A program made the translations under genes and the position numbers. The notes beneath the pieces were generated by a model that ran no database searches, was not told the DNA's origin, and saw nothing but the letters and a program-made list of their open reading frames with translations. Positions 9,395 to 14,856 of a DNA stretch of 14,856 nt are shown here, in pieces. Each line of letters begins with the position of its first letter. Within the stretch, counting starts at the first letter, position 1. This DNA is from an uncultured Lysobacterales bacterium (GTDB lineage: Bacteria; Pseudomonadota; Gammaproteobacteria; Xanthomonadales; SZUA-36), in NCBI GenBank assembly GCA_937995275.1, contig CALKKN010000197.1:1-14856 (forward strand). The letters run 5' to 3'.

Positions 9395-9487
9395 GGAGAG
9401 ATGGCCGAGTGGCTGAAGGCGCTCCCCTGCTAAGGGAGTATGGGTTTAAAAGGCCCATCGAGGGTTCGAATCCCTCTCTCTCCGCCA
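9395..9487 (+). tRNA. tRNA-Ser(GCU)
   Basis: A 93-nt serine tRNA including an encoded CCA end. The acceptor stem GGAGAGA (9395-9401) pairs with TCTCTCC, followed by discriminator G and CCA (9485-9487). The D-arm is GCCGAGTGGCTGAAGGC. The anticodon stem is CTCCC (9422-9426) with GGGAG (9434-9438). The loop CTGCTAA gives anticodon GCT (9429-9431), which reads AGC/AGU. The long class II variable arm has the stem ATGGG/CCCAT, and the T-arm is GAGGG-TTCGAAT-CCCTC. A tRNA-Ser(GCU) after csrA is a conserved gammaproteobacterial arrangement. The tRNA-Arg that often follows is absent from this window. Confidence 0.98.
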
Positions 9488-9512
9488 GATAATGCCGTAA
9501 GGCCATGATAGT

Positions 9513-9541
9513 AAAGCCCCTCTGGTGAGGGGCTTTATTTT
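9513..9541 (+). terminator. Intrinsic terminator after tRNA-Ser
   Basis: The arms AAAGCCCCTC (9513-9522) and GAGGGGCTTT (9527-9536) form a perfect 10-bp stem with a TGGT loop, followed by TTTATTTT (9534-9541). This is a textbook rho-independent terminator 25 nt after the tRNA CCA end. Confidence 0.92.
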
Positions 9542-9563
9542 GTCCCTACTTCTGTCCCTACTT
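9541..9563. repeat. Tandem repeat of TGTCCCTACTT
   Basis: Two exact 11-bp copies (9541-9551 and 9553-9563) are separated by one base, directly after the tRNA terminator. Short direct repeats like this next to tRNA genes often mark arm-binding sites of tyrosine integrases or the edge of an integrated element. No integrase gene is present here, so the element, if there was one, is gone. That interpretation is inference. Confidence 0.6.
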
Positions 9564-9626
9564 TATACACTGGCTTGACAGGGCTCTGGATCGCCCGGCC
9601 AGCACCCAGGCCGACTGCACTCTGTT

Positions 9627-9767
9627 CATTTGCATGTGAAATTGCCCCACTTTTGCATCAAAATATTCCCCACTGAAATGTGCCCAACAATTTGTTTCTT
9701 ATCGCTTTGCAAGTTACTGCCTGGATCAAGTTTCAATGCAAAAGCGGTGTAATCTGTCGTGCAAATG
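9627..9767. mobile_element. Possible remnant of an IS21-type element end
   Basis: Two similar units, GAAATTGCCCCAC (9638-9650) and AAAATATTCCCCAC (9660-9673), and a weaker GAAATGTGCCCAAC (9675-9688) follow each other on one strand. They resemble the multiple terminal repeats of IS21-family elements. Nested 8-bp inverted repeats flank the area: CATTTGCA (9627-9634) with TGCAAATG (9760-9767), and TTTTGCAT (9651-9658) with ATGCAAAA (9736-9743). No istA or istB sequence is present. The family assignment rests on my recollection of such end repeats and is tentative. Confidence 0.35.
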
Positions 9768-9923
9768 CACAGTTTCTCTTTCCTCCGCCTTGACCCTTGC
9801 CATACCGGCTTTGCCGGCGCCAGTGCAGTCCACCGGGCCACAAAGTCCAGTGGCTCCGGCACCGCAAACCGTTTTCGTGCAGATCCCGATTTGGGGGGCT
9901 GCCCGGATACGGCAAGGGGATCG

Positions 9924-9943
9924 GGCCGTTACATTGAACGGCC
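9924..9943 (-). terminator. Hairpin downstream of guaC
   Basis: GGCCGTT (9924-9930) and AACGGCC (9937-9943) form a perfect 7-bp stem with a 6-nt loop, 24 nt beyond the guaC stop. There is no T-run on the guaC strand, so terminator activity is uncertain. Confidence 0.4.
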
Positions 9944-9967
9944 GCCTTTCGTGGCTTGTTCGGGGAA

Positions 9968-11032
9968 CTACTCGTACGGCTCGAGTGAGCGATTCAGCTG
10001 GTTGTTCACCATCAGGAAGGTCGCCCGCTTCGAAAACTCCTTGAGCTTGAGCGCGCCGATGTAGGTCGCTGTGCTTCGCAGTGAGCCGAACAGTTCATCG
10101 ACAAAGTCGTGCACGTCGCCCTTGTGAGGCAGCAACACGTCCCGGCCTTCGCTGGCCCGATGCTTGGCGACGCCGCCGTAATGGCTTTGCATCGCGGCCG
10201 ACGAACTCATGCCGTAATACTCCTTGAAGCGCTCGCCGTCCCGCTCGACGACCTTGCCGCCCGACTGGTCGAAGCCGGCGAAGAACTGCCCGCTCATCAG
10301 GAAATCGGCGCCGCCGCAGAACGCCTTGGCGGCGTCACTGGGATTGACGGCGCCGCCGTCCGACATGACCAGGCCCACGCCGGTGGCGGGATTGCTGATG
10401 CCGTGCGCGGCGTCCGAGCATTCGATGACGGCGCTCAATTGGGGGTAGCCCACGCCGGTCATGCTCCGGGTCGTGCAGGCGCTGCCGCTGCCGATGCCCA
10501 CTTTCACGATGTCGGCGCCGCGCAGCAGGATTTCCTCGGTGATTTCGTTGGTCACGCAATTGCCGGCGATGAGGGTGTGGTCCGGGCACAGGGCGCGCAG
10601 GTCCTCGACCTTGATGATGAAACGCTCCAGGTACGCGTTGGGCACGTCCAGGACGACAAAGTGGAACTGGCTGCCCAATCCGGCGTCGAGCACCCGCCCG
10701 AGCTTTTCGAAATCCTCGTCGCGGATACCCAGTGAATAGGCCACGTAATCGGGCGCATTGAATTCGCTGAAGAATTCCGCGAGTTCTTCCACGGTGTAAT
10801 GCTTGTGCAGGGCCGTGATCATCTTGTGCCGCGTCAGCGCCCGGGCCATCTCGAACGTGCCGGTCGTGTCCATGTTCGCCGCCGCGATCGGCACGCCGGT
10901 CCAGGTCCGGCCGCTGTGCATGAACGTGAACGTGCGTTCCAGTTCCACGCTCCTGCGGCTGGTGAGCGTGCTGCGCTTGGGGCGGATCAGCACATCGTTG
11001 AAGTCCAGCTTGACGTCGTTTTCGATTCTCAT
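9968..11032 (-). CDS. guaC: GMP reductase
   Basis: A 354-residue GMP reductase (E. coli GuaC has 347). It converts GMP to IMP with NADPH and release of ammonia, linking guanine to adenine nucleotide pools and to purine breakdown. The sequence follows E. coli GuaC from the first residues (MRIENDVKLDFNDVLIRPKR), through the NMDTTGTF substrate segment, the GADIVKVGIGSGSACTTR loop with the catalytic Cys at position 186 (same number as in E. coli), the MSDGG phosphate-binding segment and the YYGMSS flap. It is distinguished from IMP dehydrogenase by lacking a CBS insert. The ATG at 11032 gives the family N-terminus but has no clear ribosome-binding site. A TAAATT (complement of 11052-11057) may be its -10 box. 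It is divergent from ygfK, a purine-linked gene. Confidence 0.97.
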   Translation of the reverse strand: MRIENDVKLDFNDVLIRPKRSTLTSRRSVELERTFTFMHSGRTWTGVPIAAANMDTTGTFEMARALTRHKMITALHKHYTVEELAEFFSEFNAPDYVAYSLGIRDEDFEKLGRVLDAGLGSQFHFVVLDVPNAYLERFIIKVEDLRALCPDHTLIAGNCVTNEITEEILLRGADIVKVGIGSGSACTTRSMTGVGYPQLSAVIECSDAAHGISNPATGVGLVMSDGGAVNPSDAAKAFCGGADFLMSGQFFAGFDQSGGKVVERDGERFKEYYGMSSSAAMQSHYGGVAKHRASEGRDVLLPHKGDVHDFVDELFGSLRSTATYIGALKLKEFSKRATFLMVNNQLNRSLEPYE

Positions 11033-11191
11033 GAGTTGGCTCTGGTCTGAGAATTTAGCGGTCTTGCAGTCGTCTCCCTATCTGGAACCCAGTTGACCTG
11101 CCGTCTGGAATTGCCACTTGAAGTATGTGCATTATTGGGCGCAAATGCCAGATGCCGGCAGGTGTCGGGCCTTCACGGGAAGCGGAGCGCC
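11033..11191. promoter_or_regulatory. Divergent guaC/ygfK control region
   Basis: A 159-bp gap between the two divergent starts. Visible elements are a direct repeat TCTGGAA (11081-11087 and 11104-11110, 23 bp apart), TTGACC (11093-11098) as a possible -35 reading towards ygfK, the dyad ACTTGAAGT (11116-11124), the palindrome TGCCGGCA (11153-11160), and a ribosome-binding GGAG (11184-11187) before ygfK. The repeat spacing would suit an activator or repressor bound on one DNA face. I cannot name the regulator. Confidence 0.4.
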
Positions 11192-14100
11192 ATGTCAGAT
11201 CTGTTTCAACCGGTTGCGCCAGCCCAGCTTTTTGAATGGGTATTCGGGGAGCTGGACCGCAGCGATTCGATCTTCGGAATTCCGCGGCGGCACTTCTTTG
11301 TGCCTGCCCCCGGCGACCCGTTCCGTACAACGGCTTTCGGCCACCCGCTGGAAACCCCTTTCGGGCCCGCCTCCGGGCCGCACACGCAGATGGCGCAGAA
11401 CATCGTGGCCGCCTGGCTGTGCGGCGCGCGCTACATGGAGCTGAAAACGGTCCAGACCATCGACGAACTCGAAGTGTCGAAGCCCTGCATCGACATGGAG
11501 GACGAGGGCTACAACGTCGAGTGGTCGCAGGAACTCAAGGTCCACCAGTCGTACGACGAGTACCTGCGCGCCTGGGTGCTGATCCATGTACTGCACCGCC
11601 GGCTCGGTTTTCCCGGCGATGCGCCCGGGGTGGTGTTCAATCTCAGCGTCGGCTACAACCTGGAAGGCATTAAGCGACCGAACGTGCAGTGGTTCCTGGA
11701 CCAGGCGCAGGACTGTTCCGAATTCCTGGCGCCCCTGGCGGCGCTGGCCGCCCGCTTCTATCCGGCCGCCGCCGACATTGAAATCCCCGGCCTCATGTCG
11801 GACAGCGTAACCCTGTCCACGATGCACGGCTGCCCGCCCGGCGAGATCGGCAGGATTTGCGAGTACCTGCTCGAGGAGCGTGGTCTGCACACCTTCGTCA
11901 AGTGCAACCCGACGTTACTGGGCCCGGAGCGCGTGCGCGGCATCCTGCACGACGACCTCGGGTACCGCGACGTCATCGTGCCGGATTCCGCCTTCGGGCA
12001 CGACCTGGAATACGCCGATGCGATGCCGCTGCTGACGGGCCTGCAGAAGACCGCCGGAGACTGTGGCCTCGAATTCGGCGTCAAGCTCACGAACACGCTG
12101 GAAGTGGAAAACACCAGGACCGTGTTCGATGCCTCGGAGAAAATGATGTACCTCTCCGGGCGGCCGCTGCATGCGATCTCGGTGAACCTGGCCAGCGATC
12201 TGGCCGAATCCTTCGCAGGTCGCCTCCCGATGTCGTTCTGCGCGGGCGTCGACTGCTTCAATGCGCCGGCGATGCTGGCTGCTGGAATGCAGACGGTTAC
12301 CACCTGTTCAGATCTTTTGAAAACAGGCGGTTACATGCGAATTCTCCAGTACCTGGAGAACACGCGGGCCGCCATGGGGGAGGCGCCGGATATCGGGGCA
12401 TTCATCGTCGCAAGGGCCGGCGGCGTGCCCGGCGACCTCGCCGCATTGGCGCGAGTCAACCTGGAGCGCTACGCGGTGGAGACGAGAAAGGAACGCCTGC
12501 TCAGGAAAAATACCTTTCACACATCCCGCAGCAAAACGTCCCGCGACCTGGATCTGTTCGACTGCATCGCGGCGCCCTGCACGGACGGGTGCGCGGTCGA
12601 CCAGGACGTGCCGCAGTACATGAAGGCAGTGCGGACAGGCGACTTTGCCCGTGCCGTGGACATCACGCAACAGGACAATCCCGTCCCGTCCATGCTCGGC
12701 CGCGTCTGCGACCACCTGTGCGAGCCGGTCTGCGTGCGCACCCACCTGGACGAGCCGCTGGCCATCCGGCACATCAAGCGCTTCATCATGGACAGGGAAG
12801 AAAACCCGGTCGCTGCGGGGGCGGGATCGGCCGGGCCGAAAGTGGCCATTATAGGCGCCGGGCCCGGCGGTATCGCAGCGGCCTATCAGCTGGCAAAGGC
12901 CGGCTTCAGCGTGGAGATCTTCGAACGGCACCCCTACGCCGGCGGCATGGTGGGCGGTGCGATCCCGGCCTATCGCCTGCCCGTGGAGGTGGTCGGACAG
13001 GACCTCGCCCGCATCGAGGCCCTGGGCGTGAAGATTCACTACAACCGCGCGGCCGGGCGGGACTTCCGGCTGCCCGACCTGCGCCGCGAGGGCTTCGAAT
13101 CCGTGGCCGTTATGGTCGGCGCCCAGCTGGGCAAGAAGCTGGGCCTCGAGGGCGAGGAAGCCGAGGGCGTCATGGATGCGCTGCATTTCCTGCGCCGGGC
13201 CCGTGAAGGGCGGCCGGTGGCCACCGGGAATCGCGTCGGCATCATCGGCGCCGGCGACACGGCCATGGACTGTGCGCGCACCGCCTGGCGGCTGTCCGGC
13301 GGGGAGGCCCGGGTCAGCGTCATCTACCGGCGCAGCATCGACCAGATGCCGGCGGACCGCGAGGAAATCGCGTGTTTGCTGCAGGAAGGCATCGAGGTGG
13401 TCGAGATGGCGAAGCCGCAGCAATTGCTGGTACGGGACGACCGCCTCGAGGGCTTGGTCTGCCGGCGCACGGAATACCGCGGCGACCGCGATGCTTCTGG
13501 CCGCAAGGTCCCGCACGACATACCGGGCTCCGACTTCGAGGTCCCGCTGGATACGCTGATCCTGGCCATTTCGCAGCACGCCGTGCTGGATTTCTTCGAC
13601 GGCGAGGCGGTGGCCCTGAACGAGAGGGGCTACATCGCCGCCGACCCCGTCACGTTCGAGACCCCGGTGCCGGGCGTATATGCCGGCGGCGACGTGGTCA
13701 ACGACGGGCCGTCCTCCATCGTGGAGGCAGCTGCCGACGGCAAGGCCATAGCGAAAAGTATCGCTAACAGGCATCGAAACGGTGCGGTTCCGAAGAAGGT
13801 TGAGGCATTCGACATATCCGATCTCCTGTTGCAGCGCAGCCGCCGCGAATGGCGCGTTCCGGTTCCGCATTCACCGCTGGAGCAGCGCAGGAATTTCGAT
13901 GAGGTCATGCAGGGCTACAGCGAACGGGAAGCGCGCTCCGAGGCCGCCCGCTGCCTGGATTGCGACCGCTACTGCAGCCTCTGCGTGGGCGTCTGTCCCA
14001 ACCTGGCGCTGCTTACGTACTGCAGCGATCCATTCGAGGCCCGGTTGCCTTCACTGCGCCGGGCGGGCGGAAGAATACTGCTTGGCTCCGAAACGGAGTT

Positions 14101-14569
14101 CCGCGTCGACCAGGCTTTCCAGATCGCCGTGCTGGCCGACTTCTGCAATGAGTGCGGCAACTGCGTCACGTTCTGCCCCACCGCCGGCGCGCCGTACCGG
14201 GACAAGCCCCGGCTATACGTGGACCGGGCCGAGTTCGAGGCGCAGCACGACAACGCCTTCATGTTGTTGCGCGGGAACCCGCCGGCGATGGAGGCGCGCT
14301 GGTCCGGCGAGACGCACCGCATCGAACTCGGTAACCGGCTGGAGTATTCTGGCCCGGAATTCCGCGCACGGATCGACCCGGCCGGTTTCGAAGTGGAGCG
14401 TGTCGAGGCGAACGAAGAAATAGCGGATGATGGCCCCGTGTCACTGCTGCCCTGCGCCGCGATGTACGTATTGATGAAGGGATTGCTGAGCTCCATGCCG
14501 CATTTTCCAGCCGCGCCGGGCGGCACGGAAGGCTGCATCCCCCACCCGGCCTACGGGGAACAGGCGTAA
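11192..14569 (+). CDS. ygfK: YgfK-type multidomain FAD/[Fe-S] oxidoreductase (putative selenate reductase subunit family)
   Basis: A 1125-residue homologue of E. coli YgfK (about 1030). Residues about 1-440 form the YgfK N-terminal TIM-barrel-like domain, with SGPHTQMAQNIVAAWL, ELKTVQTIDELEVSKPCID, LSVGYNLEGIKRPN and LSTMHGCPPGEI. Next comes a GltD-like cluster domain with Cys at 458, 463, 467, 506, 510 and 514. An FAD fold follows (GAGPGG, 555-560), then a nested NAD(P)H fold (GAGDTA, 686-691) and the RRSIDQMPADREE segment. The C-terminal ferredoxin region has C921-C924-C928-C931-C935P and CNECGNCVTFCP (985-995). The ATG at 11192 has GGAG 4 nt upstream; a TTG-started extension to 11093 lacks support. 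The protein probably moves electrons from NAD(P)H to an unknown acceptor. In E. coli and gut bacteria its gene lies in clusters implicated in purine/urate breakdown; the selenate label is weakly founded. Confidence 0.93.
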   Translation: MSDLFQPVAPAQLFEWVFGELDRSDSIFGIPRRHFFVPAPGDPFRTTAFGHPLETPFGPASGPHTQMAQNIVAAWLCGARYMELKTVQTIDELEVSKPCIDMEDEGYNVEWSQELKVHQSYDEYLRAWVLIHVLHRRLGFPGDAPGVVFNLSVGYNLEGIKRPNVQWFLDQAQDCSEFLAPLAALAARFYPAAADIEIPGLMSDSVTLSTMHGCPPGEIGRICEYLLEERGLHTFVKCNPTLLGPERVRGILHDDLGYRDVIVPDSAFGHDLEYADAMPLLTGLQKTAGDCGLEFGVKLTNTLEVENTRTVFDASEKMMYLSGRPLHAISVNLASDLAESFAGRLPMSFCAGVDCFNAPAMLAAGMQTVTTCSDLLKTGGYMRILQYLENTRAAMGEAPDIGAFIVARAGGVPGDLAALARVNLERYAVETRKERLLRKNTFHTSRSKTSRDLDLFDCIAAPCTDGCAVDQDVPQYMKAVRTGDFARAVDITQQDNPVPSMLGRVCDHLCEPVCVRTHLDEPLAIRHIKRFIMDREENPVAAGAGSAGPKVAIIGAGPGGIAAAYQLAKAGFSVEIFERHPYAGGMVGGAIPAYRLPVEVVGQDLARIEALGVKIHYNRAAGRDFRLPDLRREGFESVAVMVGAQLGKKLGLEGEEAEGVMDALHFLRRAREGRPVATGNRVGIIGAGDTAMDCARTAWRLSGGEARVSVIYRRSIDQMPADREEIACLLQEGIEVVEMAKPQQLLVRDDRLEGLVCRRTEYRGDRDASGRKVPHDIPGSDFEVPLDTLILAISQHAVLDFFDGEAVALNERGYIAADPVTFETPVPGVYAGGDVVNDGPSSIVEAAADGKAIAKSIANRHRNGAVPKKVEAFDISDLLLQRSRREWRVPVPHSPLEQRRNFDEVMQGYSEREARSEAARCLDCDRYCSLCVGVCPNLALLTYCSDPFEARLPSLRRAGGRILLGSETEFRVDQAFQIAVLADFCNECGNCVTFCPTAGAPYRDKPRLYVDRAEFEAQHDNAFMLLRGNPPAMEARWSGETHRIELGNRLEYSGPEFRARIDPAGFEVERVEANEEIADDGPVSLLPCAAMYVLMKGLLSSMPHFPAAPGGTEGCIPHPAYGEQA

Positions 14570-14572
14570 CAG

Positions 14573-14856
14573 ATGGGTTCGCTGCTAATCACCAACGGGC
14601 TGCTGGTCACCCTGGATGGGCAAAACCGCTTCGTCGAGGGCGGCAAGCTGTACGTCGAGGGCCACCGTATCGTCGAAGTGGGCGACTTTCCGGCGGACCG
14701 CTATCGGCCCGACCGGGTCATCGACGCCGGCGGCCGGCCGGTGCTGCCCGGGCTGATCAACGCGCACCATCACCTTTACTCCACCTTCGCCCGCGGATTC
14801 ACGCCGCCGGGCGAACCGGCCCGGAATTTCGAACAGATCCTGTCCCGGCTGTGGTG
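14573..14856 (+). CDS. ssnA: SsnA-type amidohydrolase (N-terminal part, cut by window end)
   Basis: The first 94 codons of an amidohydrolase-superfamily protein; the frame is open at the window edge, and family members have about 440 residues. The N-terminal beta-sandwich (ITNGLLVTLDGQNRFVEGG...VIDAGG) leads into the metal-binding strand VLPGLINAHHHLYSTFARG, in which H65 and H67 form the HxH motif. The following region up to FEQILSRLW resembles E. coli SsnA more than guanine deaminase or hydantoinase. The ATG lies 3 nt after the ygfK stop without a strong ribosome-binding site, suggesting translational coupling. ygfK-ssnA adjacency is conserved in E. coli and in anaerobic purine-degradation clusters, where SsnA probably hydrolyses a ring intermediate; its exact substrate is not certain. 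A related aminohydrolase cannot be excluded from this fragment. Confidence 0.85.
   Translation, partial: MGSLLITNGLLVTLDGQNRFVEGGKLYVEGHRIVEVGDFPADRYRPDRVIDAGGRPVLPGLINAHHHLYSTFARGFTPPGEPARNFEQILSRLW

Larger units (their letters stand above)
9564..9967. other. Non-coding tRNA-guaC gap with decayed element
   Basis: No convincing gene is visible in this 404-bp stretch. A 78-codon reverse frame (9626-9862, GTG start) has no ribosome-binding site and no recognisable domain. The part 9620-9780 is AT-richer than the rest of the window and contains the repeat and inverted-repeat structures listed separately. A CCGGC/GCCGG hairpin (9805-9817) and a hairpin at 9924-9943 follow towards guaC. Confidence 0.6.

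Noticed and set aside
9198..9506. A 102-codon reverse frame across the tRNA-Ser region with AEREGFEPS-like text
   Set aside because: This is the familiar false protein produced by translating the antisense of a serine tRNA; its internal repeat merely reflects the duplicated tRNA 5' end.
9626..9862. A 78-codon reverse frame in the tRNA-guaC gap
   Set aside because: It has a GTG start without a ribosome-binding site, no recognisable domain, and overlaps repeat-like non-coding sequence.
11093..11191. N-terminal extension of YgfK from a TTG at 11093
   Set aside because: The ATG at 11192 has a ribosome-binding site and begins the family-like N-terminus; the extension covers the likely promoter.
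12308..13870. A 520-codon reverse frame opposite ygfK
   Set aside because: It is a mirror of the YgfK coding frame, with no domain and no start context.
11192..14569. Reading YgfK as a glutamate synthase small subunit or dihydropyrimidine dehydrogenase
   Set aside because: The FAD/NAD(P)H and cluster domains are shared with both, but the N-terminal motifs (GPHTQ, NLEGIK, STMHGCPP) and the ssnA neighbour match YgfK.

Overview
The window is GC-rich, densely coded bacterial DNA with the housekeeping order hslR, mutS (reverse), pncC, thpR, recA, recX, alaS, csrA, tRNA-Ser(GCU). That order, the E. coli-like GuaC and CsrA, and short REP palindromes of the GTAGGAGCGGCTTTAGCCGC type all point to a gammaproteobacterium. 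The REP type suggests a relative of the Xanthomonadales/Wenzhouxiangella/Chromatiales group, but I cannot fix the genus from sequence alone.

Region 1 (1-5896) is stress response and DNA maintenance. hslR and mutS converge on a perfect inverted REP pair (a REPIN) that overlaps the end of mutS. mutS and pncC diverge from a 64-bp gap that holds a dyad. pncC and thpR are closely spaced, and recA with recX forms the usual unit. No canonical LexA box is visible upstream of recA.

Region 2 (5897-9024) is alaS and csrA. alaS has a GTG start, with a five-codon ATG frame just ahead of it.

Region 3 (9025-9967) is mostly non-coding and the most unusual stretch. It holds a REP split into two halves, a 29-bp duplicate of the upstream flank and 5' end of the tRNA-Ser gene, about 130 bp packed with perfect hairpins, the intact tRNA-Ser(GCU), a strong intrinsic terminator, a tandem TGTCCCTACTT repeat, and an AT-richer stretch with GAAATTGCCCCAC-like repeats that resembles a decayed IS21-family end. 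It looks like a tRNA-linked insertion hot spot carrying relics and no intact mobile gene.

Region 4 (9968-14856) concerns purine metabolism. GMP reductase (guaC, reverse) is divergent from a ygfK-type multidomain flavin/iron-sulfur oxidoreductase followed 3 nt later by an ssnA-type amidohydrolase cut by the window end. ygfK and ssnA homologues belong to clusters implicated in purine/urate breakdown. GuaC feeds guanine nucleotides into IMP, so the three genes probably form a purine-degradation locus that continues beyond the right edge.
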